Shown here: piece by piece, positions 1-9,366 of the stretch
How the letters are laid out: every line of letters starts with the position of its first letter
How positions within the stretch are numbered: position 1 is the stretch's first letter
Assembly (NCBI RefSeq): GCF_028737325.1
Contig: NZ_JAQZCH010000001.1
Location: 664,732-728,731 of the forward strand
Reading direction: 5' to 3'
DNA length: 64,000 nt
Source: Microbacterium thalli
GTDB taxonomy: Bacteria > Actinomycetota > Actinomycetes > Actinomycetales > Microbacteriaceae
Notes under the pieces: generated by a model
The model's input: only the letters and a program-made list of their open reading frames with translations
Told to the model about the DNA's origin: nothing
Databases searched by the model: none
Translations under genes and position numbers: made by a program

Positions 1-1527
1 CTGCTCGTGCTGGCGAGCCGCGGCGACCAGCTGGGGGTGCTGCTGCAGGCGGACGTGCTGCAGGCGGGGGCGAACAGCCTGTTCTCGGCCACGGTGTCGG
101 CGGTCGCGGCCGTCGTCATCGGCACGACCTTCGCGGTGCTGCTCGATCGCACCGACTTCCCCGGCCGCACGGCGCTGCGACTGCTCGCCCTGAGCCCGCT
201 GCTCATGCCGCCCTTCGTCGGCGCCATCGCCTGGCTCGGGATCGCGGGCCCGACCAGTCCGCTGAACCTGTGGTGGCGGAGCGCGTTCGGCAGCCCCTTG
301 TGGTCGATCTACGGCGCCGACGGGGTCATCCTGCTGCTGACCGTCCACAGCTATCCCATCGCGATGCTCATCGTCTCGGCCGCGCTGCGCCGGATCCCCA
401 CCGACCTCGAGCAGGCCGCCCGCATCAGCGGTGCGGGACCGGCCCGTGCGCTGACCTCTGTCACGGTGCCGCTGCTGCGGCCGGCGCTCGTGTCGTCGTT
501 CGTGCTCATCGCGGTCGGCAACCTCGCCGACTTCGGCATCCCGTCGATCATCGGCCTGCCCGAGCGGTTCGTCACCCTCGCCACCCTCGTCTACCGCTAT
601 CTGCAGTCGGGCACCGTCGATGATCCGCTCGCGGTGGTCGCGACGATCGGCGTCGTCCTGCTGGCGCTCGCCCTGCTGGCCCTCGTCGCCGACGCGCTCC
701 TGGCGCGGCGCGGGTGGGAGCTCGACTCGTCGAACGCGGTGTCCGAGCGCACGCCGCTCGGACGCGCCCGCGTCGGTGCGGGCGTCGTGACGTGGGCGGT
801 CGTGCTCGTCATCACGGTGCTGCCCCTGCTCGCGCTGCTCACGCAGACGCTGCTGCGGGCACCGGGGGTGCCGCTGACGTGGGAGAACCTCACCCTCGAC
901 CACCTCGTCCGCGCCCTGACGACGCCGAGTGCGCTCGCCGGTGCCGCGAACTCGATCATGCTCGCCTCACTCGCGGCGGTGATCTGCGGCGTGCTGGGCC
1001 TCGGCATCGGTGTGGTCGTCGCCCGCGCGGGCGGCCGCGTGTCGCGGGCGCTCGGCGCCGTCGCGATGGTGCCGCAGGCCATCCCCGGGATCGTGATCGC
1101 CGTCGCGTGGCTCATCCTGGCTCCCGCGCTCGGCCTGTTCAACACCCCGTGGCTGATCCTCGTCGCCTACGTCACCTCGTTCACCGCCCTCGTCGTGCAG
1201 GCGGTCGCCGCGCCCCTGTCGGCGACGCCCACGAGCGCCGAGGAGGCGGCGCGGGTCGCCGGTGCCGGACGCCTGCGCGCGCTCGTCGACATCTCCGCCC
1301 GCATGGCGACGCCCGCCGCGGTCGCCGGAGCCGTCATCGTCGCCGTGACGGCCGTGCGCGAGCTGACGCTGTCGGTGCTGCTGCTGTCGCCGGGGTCGCA
1401 GACGCTCGGCGTCGCCATCTTCAACTTCCAGCAGGCCGGCGCGTTCAGCACGGCATCCGCGTGGTCGCTCATCGTCGCCCTCGTCGGTCTCGCCGTCATC
1501 GGCATCGCGACCCGGCGCCCCGTCTAA
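1..1527 (+). CDS. ABC transporter permease, two-domain Fe/thiamine type (5' end missing)
   Basis: Inner-membrane permease of an ABC importer. The reading frame is open to the left edge, so the true start lies outside; about 506 residues are visible, close to the full 520-550 of FbpB/ThiP-type fused permeases. Two permease halves are evident, each with several hydrophobic segments and an EAA loop: EQAARISGAG near residue 135 and EEAARVAGAG near residue 412. These loops dock onto the ATPase encoded 14 nt downstream. The family moves ferric iron, thiamine or similar small solutes; the substrate cannot be told because the binding protein is not in the window. The ATPase makes this the end of a binding protein-permease-ATPase operon that began further left. 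Confidence 0.88.
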   Translation: MLVLASRGDQLGVLLQADVLQAGANSLFSATVSAVAAVVIGTTFAVLLDRTDFPGRTALRLLALSPLLMPPFVGAIAWLGIAGPTSPLNLWWRSAFGSPLWSIYGADGVILLLTVHSYPIAMLIVSAALRRIPTDLEQAARISGAGPARALTSVTVPLLRPALVSSFVLIAVGNLADFGIPSIIGLPERFVTLATLVYRYLQSGTVDDPLAVVATIGVVLLALALLALVADALLARRGWELDSSNAVSERTPLGRARVGAGVVTWAVVLVITVLPLLALLTQTLLRAPGVPLTWENLTLDHLVRALTTPSALAGAANSIMLASLAAVICGVLGLGIGVVVARAGGRVSRALGAVAMVPQAIPGIVIAVAWLILAPALGLFNTPWLILVAYVTSFTALVVQAVAAPLSATPTSAEEAARVAGAGRLRALVDISARMATPAAVAGAVIVAVTAVRELTLSVLLLSPGSQTLGVAIFNFQQAGAFSTASAWSLIVALVGLAVIGIATRRPV

Positions 1528-1541
1528 GCAGAAAGGCCGTC

Positions 1542-2624
1542 ATGGCATCCGTCACCCTCGAGAGCGTCTCGCTGCGCTACCGCAACGGCACGCTCGGCCT
1601 CGCCGACATCGACCTCGACATCGCGGACGGTGAGTTCATCGCGCTCGTCGGCCCCTCGGGCTCGGGCAAGACCACCCTGCTGCGCAGCGTCGCGGGGTTC
1701 CTCACGCCCACCGCCGGCCGCATCCTCATCGGCGACCGTCAGCTCGCGGGCGGGTCGGTCTCGGTGCCGCCGGAGCGGCGCGAGCTCGGGATGGTCTTCC
1801 AGCAGCACGCGGTCTGGCCCCACTGGAACGTCGCGCGCAACGTCGAGTACCCGTTGCGACGGGCGCGGGTGTCGCGCCTCGAACGGCAGCGGCGCGTCGC
1901 CGAGGCGCTCGAACTGGTCGGGCTCGCGGGGTACGAGCGGCGTGACCCCGCGACCCTCTCGGGCGGACAGCGGCAGCGGGTCGCACTGGCTCGCGCGCTC
2001 GTCGGGCGCCCCCGGGTGCTGCTGCTCGACGAGGCGCTGTCGGCGCTCGACGAGCCGCTGCGCGACCGTCTGCGGCTCGAGCTGCACACCCTTACGCGCG
2101 AGCTCGGGCTCACCGTCATCCACGTGACGCACGACCGGTCCGAGGCGCTCGCGCTCGCCGACCGCGTCGCGGTCCTCGACGCCGGCCGCATCCGGCAGAT
2201 CGCGGCGCCGCAGACGCTGCTCGAGCGACCCGGCAGCCCGTTCGTCGCGCGGTTCCTCTCCGACGCGACGCTCGTCGACGGGCACGTCGCGGCGGGACGC
2301 TTCCGTGCGACCGACCACCCGCTCGCCCTGCCGTGCGACCTGTCGCTGCCGGACGGCAGCGCCGCGACAGCAGCCATCCTGCCCGCCGCGGTGCGGATCG
2401 TGCCCGGGGATGACGCGACCGTCCGCTCGACGCTGTTCACCCCCGAGGGGAGCGACGTGGTCGTGGCCTGGCACGGCATGACGCTGCGCGTGCGCACCCA
2501 CGGGATGCGGCCGCAGGTCGGCGATCGCGTCGCGGTCGAGGTCGCGCACGCCGTGTTCTACCCGCACGATGCCGCCGTCGCCACCGCAGCCCCTACCGCG
2601 CCGCCCGTCGCGACGCCGGCATGA
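1542..2624 (+). CDS. ABC transporter ATP-binding protein (FbpC/PotA-like)
   Basis: Cytoplasmic ATPase that powers the preceding permease. It has 360 residues. Walker [10 protein letters not shown] lies at 37-45, the signature LSGGQ at 139-143, Walker B VLLLDE at 159-164 and the H-loop VTHD near 196. The Walker B neighbourhood reads [11 protein letters not shown]. The C-terminal 120 residues are a TOBE-like regulatory domain (about 240-350), as in iron and spermidine importers. The ATG at 1542 follows GAAAGG at a good distance. The stop overlaps the next start as ATGA (2621-2624), so the phosphatase downstream is translationally coupled. The assignment to an ABC ATPase is certain; iron as the substrate is only the commonest case for this architecture. 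Confidence 0.93.
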   Translation: MASVTLESVSLRYRNGTLGLADIDLDIADGEFIALVGPSGSGKTTLLRSVAGFLTPTAGRILIGDRQLAGGSVSVPPERRELGMVFQQHAVWPHWNVARNVEYPLRRARVSRLERQRRVAEALELVGLAGYERRDPATLSGGQRQRVALARALVGRPRVLLLDEALSALDEPLRDRLRLELHTLTRELGLTVIHVTHDRSEALALADRVAVLDAGRIRQIAAPQTLLERPGSPFVARFLSDATLVDGHVAAGRFRATDHPLALPCDLSLPDGSAATAAILPAAVRIVPGDDATVRSTLFTPEGSDVVVAWHGMTLRVRTHGMRPQVGDRVAVEVAHAVFYPHDAAVATAAPTAPPVATPA

Positions 2625-3157
2625 CCCTCGCCCTCGTGCGGCACGGCCGCACCCCGTGGAACCTCGAGCGGCGGATGCAGGGGCGCTCCGACATCGCCCT
2701 CGACGACGTCGGACGCAGCCAAGCGGATGCCGCCGGGCGCGTGCTCGCCGCCGCCGTCTGGACCCGCATCGTCTCCTCGCCGCTGCGCCGAGCCGTCGAC
2801 ACGGCCGACATCATCGGCGCGCACCTGCCCGACGCTCGCCGCGACATCGAGCCCGACCTGGTCGAGCGGCATTACGGGGCCGCGGAGGGCCTCGCCGTGG
2901 CGGAGGTGCGCCACCGCTGGCCCGACGAGGACTATCCGGCGGCGGAATCGGTCGCGCAGACGCAGGAGCGCGGCATCCGGGCCGTGCGCGCCGTGCACGA
3001 CGCGGGCGGAAGCGCGATCGTCGTCGCCCACGGGACGCTCCTCCGGCTGACGATCGAGGGGCTGACGGGTCAGCGGTGCCCACGCATCCTCAACGGCGAG
3101 GTCGTCCTGCTCGAGCACGAGGGCGACCGATTCCGCGCCCGCCGGCTCGTCGAATGA
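2621..3157 (+). CDS. histidine phosphatase family protein (phosphoglycerate mutase-like)
   Basis: A 178-residue member of the branch-1 histidine phosphatase superfamily. The phospho-histidine motif LVRHGRT is at the N-terminus (Arg7, His8, Gly9). SSPLRR at 52-57 supplies another phosphate-binding arginine, Glu82 is the likely acid, and the second histidine lies in VVAHGT (His137). These proteins remove phosphate from small metabolites such as sugar phosphates or alpha-ribazole phosphate; the substrate here is unknown. It overlaps the ATPase gene by 4 nt and may simply share its mRNA. The ordering gives no obvious functional link to transport. Confidence 0.9.
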   Translation: MTLALVRHGRTPWNLERRMQGRSDIALDDVGRSQADAAGRVLAAAVWTRIVSSPLRRAVDTADIIGAHLPDARRDIEPDLVERHYGAAEGLAVAEVRHRWPDEDYPAAESVAQTQERGIRAVRAVHDAGGSAIVVAHGTLLRLTIEGLTGQRCPRILNGEVVLLEHEGDRFRARRLVE

Positions 3158-3215
3158 ACCGGCGGGCAGCGGCGCCGGATCGTGCACCCCGCGTGCAGCG
3201 TGCCAGCCGTGGCAG

Positions 3216-3221
3216 TACCGT
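3216..3221 (+). promoter_or_regulatory. -10 element TACCGT of a predicted leaderless promoter
   Basis: TACCGT is followed by 7 nt and then the ATG at 3229. This TANNNT-N7-ATG layout is the usual signature of leaderless transcripts in actinobacteria. It would drive the mini-ORF at 3229-3273 and, through it, prolyl aminopeptidase. Confidence 0.5.
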
Positions 3222-3228
3222 GAAACGC

Positions 3229-3273
3229 ATGACCGACCCCGATCGCGCCTCTGTTCGCGGAGCCGCACGGTGA
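3229..3273 (+). CDS. 14-residue leader ORF coupled to prolyl aminopeptidase
   Basis: A short ORF, MTDPDRASVRGAAR, starts 7 nt after a TACCGT hexamer. Its TGA overlaps the GTG start of prolyl aminopeptidase as GTGA (3270-3273). The layout suggests that ribosomes load on a leaderless ATG, read 14 codons and reinitiate on the downstream GTG, which has only a weak ribosome-binding site of its own. The peptide is not recognisably an attenuator; it has no run of a single amino acid. No protein evidence is possible from sequence alone, so the ORF is inferred from its placement. Confidence 0.4.
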   Translation: MTDPDRASVRGAAR

Positions 3274-4256
3274 GCGTGCCGGCCGCGCTGGCCGACATCC
3301 TGTATCCCGAGATCGAGCCGTACGAGACGGGCTTCCTGCTGGCCGGCGACGGGCAGCGGGTGTTCTGGGAGCAGTCCGGCAACCCCGACGGCAAGCCGGT
3401 CGTGTTCCTGCACGGCGGTCCCGGCGGCGGCACGGCGCCATGGCATCGGCGCTTCTTCGACCCCGAGGCGTACCGCATCATCCTGTTCGACCAGCGCGGA
3501 TGCGGACGCTCGACCCCGCACGCGAGCGATCCCGCGGCCGAGCTGCGCTTCAACACGACGTGGCACCTCGTCGCCGACCTCGAGCTGCTGCGCCGCAACT
3601 TCGGCATCGCTCGCTGGCAGGTCTTCGGCGGATCGTGGGGCTCGACCCTCGCGCTGGCCTACGCCCAGTCGCATCCCGAGGTCGTGTCCGAGCTCGTGCT
3701 GCGCGGCATCTTCACGCTGCGCCGGCACGAGTTGGAGTGGTTCTACGAGGGCGGGGCGGCGGCGCTGTTCCCCGACCTGTGGGAGGACTACCTTGCGCCG
3801 GTGCCCGTCATCGAGCGCAGTCGCATGATCGAGGCGTATCACCGGCTGCTCACCGATCCCGACCCCGCCGTGCACGTCCCGGCGGCGCAGGCGTGGACGC
3901 GCTGGGAGGCGTCGACCGTGACGCTGCGACCCGACCCCGAGCTCGTCGACGCCATGACCGCATCGGAGTCGGCCACTGCCTTCGCCCGCATCGAGAACCA
4001 CTACTTCCTCCACGGCGGGTGGCTGCGCGAGGGGCAGTTGATCGCGGATGCCGCGGCCGGCGCGCTCCGCGGCATCCCCGGGGTCATCGTGCAGGGGCGC
4101 TACGACGCGTGCACGCCGCCGATGACGGCGTGGGATCTGCACCGGGCCTGGCCCGACGCGGAGTTCGTGATGGTCGACGACGCGGGTCACTCCGCCGCCG
4201 AGCCCGGCATCGCCGCCGCCCTCGTCGCCGCGACGGATCGCTTCGCGGCATCCTGA
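3270..4256 (+). CDS. pip: prolyl aminopeptidase
   Basis: Cytoplasmic serine peptidase that releases N-terminal proline from peptides. The 328-residue length matches the family (about 310-330). The alpha/beta-hydrolase landmarks are all present: oxyanion motif HGGPGGG at 48-54, DQRGCGRS at 74-81, nucleophile elbow GGSWGS with Ser122, then the acid in GRYDACTP near 275 and the histidine in DAGHS near 303. The LYPEIEPYETG start is the typical family N-terminus, which supports the GTG at 3270. That GTG overlaps the stop of the 14-codon leader ORF. The gene converges on the LacI-family gene downstream. Confidence 0.95.
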   Translation: MSVPAALADILYPEIEPYETGFLLAGDGQRVFWEQSGNPDGKPVVFLHGGPGGGTAPWHRRFFDPEAYRIILFDQRGCGRSTPHASDPAAELRFNTTWHLVADLELLRRNFGIARWQVFGGSWGSTLALAYAQSHPEVVSELVLRGIFTLRRHELEWFYEGGAAALFPDLWEDYLAPVPVIERSRMIEAYHRLLTDPDPAVHVPAAQAWTRWEASTVTLRPDPELVDAMTASESATAFARIENHYFLHGGWLREGQLIADAAAGALRGIPGVIVQGRYDACTPPMTAWDLHRAWPDAEFVMVDDAGHSAAEPGIAAALVAATDRFAAS

Positions 4257-4317
4257 GCTGTCCGGCCGCCCCGCCGAGCACGCACGGTCGCCGCGAGCGC
4301 GCACGCTCAGCGGTGGG

Positions 4318-5307
4318 TCATCGCCGAGCGGGTGCGTGCTCGGCGCGGGCCGCGGCGGCGGGCCAGTGCACCGACACCGCGAGGCGGCGCTGCGCGATGG
4401 TGTCGAGGGGTGCGTCGAGCAGGGGGATGAGCGCGGCCATGGCCTCGCGGCCGAGCTCGTCGCCGTCGACATCGATCGCCGGGACGTCGTCGGCGCCGAT
4501 CGCCTGGGCGACGAGGCGCTCCGCACTGACGAGGATGTCGCCGGGCGAGGCGACGCCGCGCGACCGCAGCGCGAACACGAGGCCCAGGCCGATCGACGTC
4601 GCGTAGGGCACGACCGCCGTCGCACCGCTGTCGATGACGGCATCGGCGGTCGCGACACCCGCGGCGAACGTCGAGGGGAGGGGGCCGAGGGTCGTCAGCG
4701 TCACGCGGTCGCCCACCGCCGCCGCGATGGCCGCGGTGCGCTGCCGGTCCTGCCAGGATCCCTCCGGTCCGCCCAGGTAGGCGATGCCGCGGTGGCCGGC
4801 GTCGGCGAGACGGCCGGCGAGATCGGCGAAGGCGGTCGCGGTGTCGGCGACGATCGAGGGCATCCCGTCGATCTCGCGGTCGACGAGCACGGTCGGGCCG
4901 AAGGCGCCGACGGCCCGCACGATGTCGTCGGGCCCACGCGGCGCCACGAGCACGCAGCCGTCGACCTGCCGCACGAGACGCTCGAGCTCGATCAGCCCGT
5001 CGGCATCGTCGAGACGGTGGACGGCGACCGTCAGCTGCAGGTCTGACTCCCGCGCCCGCGCCTGCGCGCCGGCGATGATCGGGGTGAAGAAGGCGTTGTC
5101 GAGCGTCGGCACCACGAGCGCGACGATGCCGCTGCGGCCCCGGGCGAGGTGGCTGGCGGCCCGGTTGGGGATGAAGCCGAGCTGCTCGGCGGCCGCGCGC
5201 ACGCGCGCGACGGTGTCGGGTGCGACGAGGTCGGGCCGGCTGAGAGCCCGTGAGGCGGTGGACTTCGACACACCCGCGTGGGCGGCGACATCGGCCAGGG
5301 TCGTCAC
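4318..5307 (-). CDS. LacI family transcriptional regulator
   Basis: A 329-residue repressor of the LacI/GalR family. The N-terminal helix-turn-helix (about residues 3-25) contains LADVAAHAGVSKSTASRAL, and the hinge helix lies near residue 50 (RAASHLARG). The rest is a periplasmic-binding-protein-like effector domain with the usual VALVVPTLDNAFF opening. The GTG start at 5307 is preceded on its strand by GGAGGG. The gene is divergent from the ABC importer operon; three copies of the palindrome CAACCGGTTG lie between them. LacI proteins bind such palindromes, so this protein very probably represses the importer and itself. The effector is unknown, but is likely the imported substrate or a breakdown product. 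Confidence 0.93.
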   Translation of the reverse strand: MTTLADVAAHAGVSKSTASRALSRPDLVAPDTVARVRAAAEQLGFIPNRAASHLARGRSGIVALVVPTLDNAFFTPIIAGAQARARESDLQLTVAVHRLDDADGLIELERLVRQVDGCVLVAPRGPDDIVRAVGAFGPTVLVDREIDGMPSIVADTATAFADLAGRLADAGHRGIAYLGGPEGSWQDRQRTAAIAAAVGDRVTLTTLGPLPSTFAAGVATADAVIDSGATAVVPYATSIGLGLVFALRSRGVASPGDILVSAERLVAQAIGADDVPAIDVDGDELGREAMAALIPLLDAPLDTIAQRRLAVSVHWPAAAARAEHAPARR

Positions 5308-5373
5308 CGCACTCCCTCCGGGCGTCCGCGAGCCGCGCGATCGCGGTCGGTCGGCTCATCCTACTGATCCGAA

Positions 5374-5385
5374 GCAACCGGTTGC
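5374..5385. promoter_or_regulatory. LacI-type operator O1 (GCAACCGGTTGC)
   Basis: A perfect 12-bp palindrome with a central CG, typical of LacI/GalR operators. It lies 67 nt upstream of the regulator start and so could mediate autoregulation, or loop with the copies at 5463-5486. Confidence 0.75.
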
Positions 5386-5428
5386 GCCCGGCAGACGACG
5401 TCGTTTTACACGTTGTTTACACGATTGG

Positions 5429-5458
5429 TCGACGGTGCCGTCCCGCGGGTCCTACGGT
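5429..5458 (+). promoter_or_regulatory. possible promoter of the ABC importer operon
   Basis: TCGACG (5429-5434) and TACGGT (5453-5458) are separated by 18 nt and end 5 nt before the tandem operators. A direct repeat TTTACAC occurs just upstream (5405-5411 and 5416-5422). The hexamer match is weak, so this is tentative. Confidence 0.3.
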
Positions 5459-5462
5459 AGGA

Positions 5463-5486
5463 GCAACCGGTTGCACAACCGGTTGC
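5463..5486. promoter_or_regulatory. tandem LacI-type operators O2 and O3
   Basis: GCAACCGGTTGC at 5463-5474 is followed at once by ACAACCGGTTGC at 5475-5486, giving two palindromes 12 bp apart on centre. They lie 34-57 nt upstream of the first permease start, just after the possible -10 element, where bound repressor would block the start of transcription. Confidence 0.75.
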
Positions 5487-5520
5487 GCCCCCGCACCTCC
5501 CGCTTGAACGGAGTTCGCTC

Positions 5521-6342
5521 GTGGTCTCACGCCGCACCGGATTGCTCGCCCTGCCCGGGCTGGCGCTCCTGCTGGCGGGGTTCCTGATCCCCTCGATCGC
5601 GATGCTCTTCGCGCCTCCCGGGGTCGCTCCGCTCGACATCCTCGACCGGCTCGGACGTATGCTGACCGACCCGTTCGATCTCGCGATCATCGGCCGCACC
5701 GTCGGTCTCGGGCTGATCGTGACCGTCGTCTGCATCGTCCTCGGCTTTCCGATCGCCTACCTGCTGGCACGCTCGACCTCGCGGTGGGCCGGCGTCCTGC
5801 TGGCGCTCGCGATCTTCCCGCTGCTGCTGAGCAACGTCGTCCGCACGTTCGGGTGGCTCGTGCTGCTGGGCTCCAACGGCGCGATCGGACAGCTGCTGAC
5901 CGGGCTCGGGCTCGTCGACCGCGCGCCGCAGCTGCTGTACACGGAGCTCGCGATCGTGCTCGGTCTCACGCAGCTGTTCCTGCCGCTGGCGATCATCTCG
6001 TGCTACTCCGCCGTCGCCCAGGTCGATCCCGGGCTGGATGACGCCGCGCGCGGCCTCGGCGCGAGCCGCACCCGCACGTTCTGGGGGATCGTCGTGCCGC
6101 TGTCGGCGCCCGGCATGGTCGTCGCTGCGACGCTCGTCTTCGCCGGCAGCGTCACCGCCTACACGACGCCGTACCTGCTCGGCGGGTCGAGCCAGCGGAT
6201 GCTGTCGACCCAGCTGTACTCGTACTCGAGCGTCACGATCGACTGGGCTGCCGCGAGTGCGACCGCGATCATCATGACGGTGCTCGTGTTCGCCGTGTCG
6301 GGTCTGTCGGCCGTCGTCGGACGACGGGGGGCCACCTCGTGA
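5521..6342 (+). CDS. ABC transporter permease (PotB-like)
   Basis: First membrane subunit of a polyamine/opine/phosphonate-type importer. It has 273 residues with about six membrane segments and an EAA loop (DDAARGLGASRTRTFWG, about 173-189) followed by PLSAPGM. The GTG start at 5521 follows CGGAG at 9 nt. It begins an operon of permease, permease, ATPase and binding protein with 4-nt overlaps, controlled by the LacI regulator. The stop overlaps the second permease start (GTGA). PotB-like permeases import cationic or amine-bearing compounds; the exact substrate is not known. Confidence 0.9.
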   Translation: MVSRRTGLLALPGLALLLAGFLIPSIAMLFAPPGVAPLDILDRLGRMLTDPFDLAIIGRTVGLGLIVTVVCIVLGFPIAYLLARSTSRWAGVLLALAIFPLLLSNVVRTFGWLVLLGSNGAIGQLLTGLGLVDRAPQLLYTELAIVLGLTQLFLPLAIISCYSAVAQVDPGLDDAARGLGASRTRTFWGIVVPLSAPGMVVAATLVFAGSVTAYTTPYLLGGSSQRMLSTQLYSYSSVTIDWAAASATAIIMTVLVFAVSGLSAVVGRRGATS

Positions 6343-7132
6343 AGACGAGTCGCCCGGTCGCGGCATCCCTCGCCGTCGCCGGCTACGTCATCATGATCGT
6401 CCCGATCCTGTTCGTCGTCGCGACGGCGTTCACGGGTGGTCGCACGCTGCGCTTCCCGCCCGAGGGCTTCTCGCTGCGGTGGTTCGAGGCGGCGCTGAAC
6501 TACGACCCGTTCATCAGCGCGCTGCTGTCGAGCCTGCAGCTCGCGCTGATCGCGACCGTGCTCGCGCTGCTGATCGGTGTGCCCGTGACGCTCGCGATCC
6601 ACCGCGGCAAGCTGCCCGGCAAGGGACTGGTCGAAGGACTGTTCCTCTCGCCGCTCATCGTGCCCGAGCTCGTCGTCGGCCTCGCGCTGTATCAGCAGCT
6701 CATGATCGGCCTGCGCCTCGACAACTTCCCGGTGCTGCTCATCGGCCACACCGTGCTGATGCTGCCGTACGCCGTGCGCGTCACCGGGGCCTCGCTCGCG
6801 CTGGCCGACCCGGGCATCGAAGAGGCGGCGCGCGGACTCGGCGCCTCGCCGCTGCGGGCCTTCTTCACCGTGACGCTGCCGCTGCTGCGACCGGGCATCT
6901 TCTCGGCCGGTCTGCTGAGCTTCGTCACGTCGTTCAACAACGTGCCGTTGTCGCTGCTGCTGCAGAGCCGCGACTTCCGCACCCTCCCCGTCACGATGCT
7001 CGACTACGTCCAGCAGAGCTACGACCCCATGGTCGCCGCCACCAGCACCATCATCCTGGCGGGCACCGTCGTCATCGCCGTCATCGCCGAGCGCACCGTC
7101 GGCTTCGCCCGCATCTTCGGAGGAATCAACCG

Positions 7133-7136
<4 letters not shown>
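6339..7136 (+). CDS. ABC transporter permease (PotC-like)
   Basis: Second membrane subunit of the same importer, 265 residues. It has about six membrane segments and the EAA loop EEAARGLGASPLRAFF (161-176) followed by LPLLRPGIF. PotC-type partners are usually 255-280 residues. The GTG start at 6339 overlaps the preceding stop, and its own TGA overlaps the ATG of the ATPase. It pairs with the PotB-like protein to form the channel. Confidence 0.9.
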
Positions 7137-8125
<989 letters not shown>

Positions 8126-8213
8126 CCCGCACCCCCGCACCCACCCGCAGCACCAGCACCGCCCGCACGACCCGTACCCGCCGCGGCCTCGCCGCAGCCC
8201 GAGAGGACCCCGC

Positions 8214-9290
8214 ATGATCCGCACCCGCACCAGCCGCCTGCTCGCGGCATCGTCCGCCCTCGCCGCCACGGCGCTCGTCGTCACCGGCTGCTCGGGCGCC
8301 GCCGACGACGAGTCCGGCTCGGCCGACTCCATCGTCGTGAGCGCCTTCCCCTTCGGCGTCGAGGAGTTCCAGGAGGCGATCGTCGATCCCTTCACCGAGA
8401 AGACCGGCATCCGCGTCGAGATCGAGACGGGCTCCAACGCCGACCGCCTGTCGCAGCTGCAGCTCGCCGGCGGCGACGCGGGCATCGACGTCATGCTGAT
8501 CTCCGACACCTTCGCGGCATCCGGCCAGGAGCAGGACCTCTTCCAGGACTTCGACGAGTCCGACGTCCCGAACCTCGCGTCCATCGCCGAGTTCGCGGTC
8601 GAGGAGGGTTACAACGGCCCGGCCTACAGCTACCAGCTCAACGGCACGCTCTACAGCACCGACGACCTCACCGCCGAGCAGGCCGCCGACTGGTCGCTGT
8701 ACGCCGACCCCGCCTACAGCGGGCACCTCGCGTTCCCCGACATCGCGGTCACCGCGGGCCAGCTCGCCGTCTCGGGCGTGGCCGCGACCTTCGGCGACGG
8801 ACCCTACGACATCGACACCGCTTACCAGACCATCGGCGAGTGGGCGCCCGGCATCCTGCAGTTCTACACCTCGTCGACCGAGGTCACGAACCTGCTGACG
8901 CAGGGCGAGATCGTCGCCGCCGACGCCCTCAGCGGCTTCGCGACGAACCTCGTCGCCTCGGGTGAGCCGGTCGCCTGGACCGCCCCGGTCGAGGGCCGGT
9001 ACATGGCCACCAACCGCGCCATGATCCCCAGCGGCGCCGAGAACGTCGAGGGCGCCTACGCGTTCATCGACTACCTGCTCTCGGTCGAGGCGCAGACCGC
9101 CTCCGCCGAGATCGTCGGCGACCTGCCCGTCGCGCTCGACGCGACCGTTCCCGCCGAGATCACCGAGGTCGTCGGCGACATCGCGGCCGACCCCATCGCG
9201 GCCGGTTACGAGACGCTCGACCCCGCCGAGATCGTCCCGAACCGCGCCCAGTGGGTGGAGCGCTTCGCGCGCGAGGTCTCCTCGCGCTGA
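8214..9290 (+). CDS. extracellular solute-binding lipoprotein (PotD-like)
   Basis: Binding protein that captures substrate outside the cell and delivers it to the permeases. Residues 1-26 are a lipoprotein signal: a basic MIRTRTSR start, a hydrophobic stretch and the lipobox VTGC with Cys26 as the acylated residue. The mature part (about 332 residues) fits the SBP_bac_8/PotD fold (SIVVSAFPFGVEEFQE, then FTEKTGIRVEIETG). The gene follows the ATPase by 88 nt and is the last importer component. A hairpin just downstream probably ends most transcripts, with some read-through to the deaminase gene. Confidence 0.9.
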   Translation: MIRTRTSRLLAASSALAATALVVTGCSGAADDESGSADSIVVSAFPFGVEEFQEAIVDPFTEKTGIRVEIETGSNADRLSQLQLAGGDAGIDVMLISDTFAASGQEQDLFQDFDESDVPNLASIAEFAVEEGYNGPAYSYQLNGTLYSTDDLTAEQAADWSLYADPAYSGHLAFPDIAVTAGQLAVSGVAATFGDGPYDIDTAYQTIGEWAPGILQFYTSSTEVTNLLTQGEIVAADALSGFATNLVASGEPVAWTAPVEGRYMATNRAMIPSGAENVEGAYAFIDYLLSVEAQTASAEIVGDLPVALDATVPAEITEVVGDIAADPIAAGYETLDPAEIVPNRAQWVERFAREVSSR

Positions 9291-9298
9291 CCCAGACC

Positions 9299-9340
9299 GC
9301 CCGGCCGTCGAACCCCCCTTCGGCGGCCGGGCCTTTCCCT
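9299..9340 (+). terminator. terminator after the binding-protein gene
   Basis: A 9-bp stem GCCCGGCCG (9299-9307) pairs with CGGCCGGGC (9324-9332) and is followed by CTTTCCCTTT. Its position allows attenuation between the importer genes and the deaminase gene. Confidence 0.6.
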
Positions 9341-9366
9341 TTCCGCCTCGACGCACGAACGGCACC

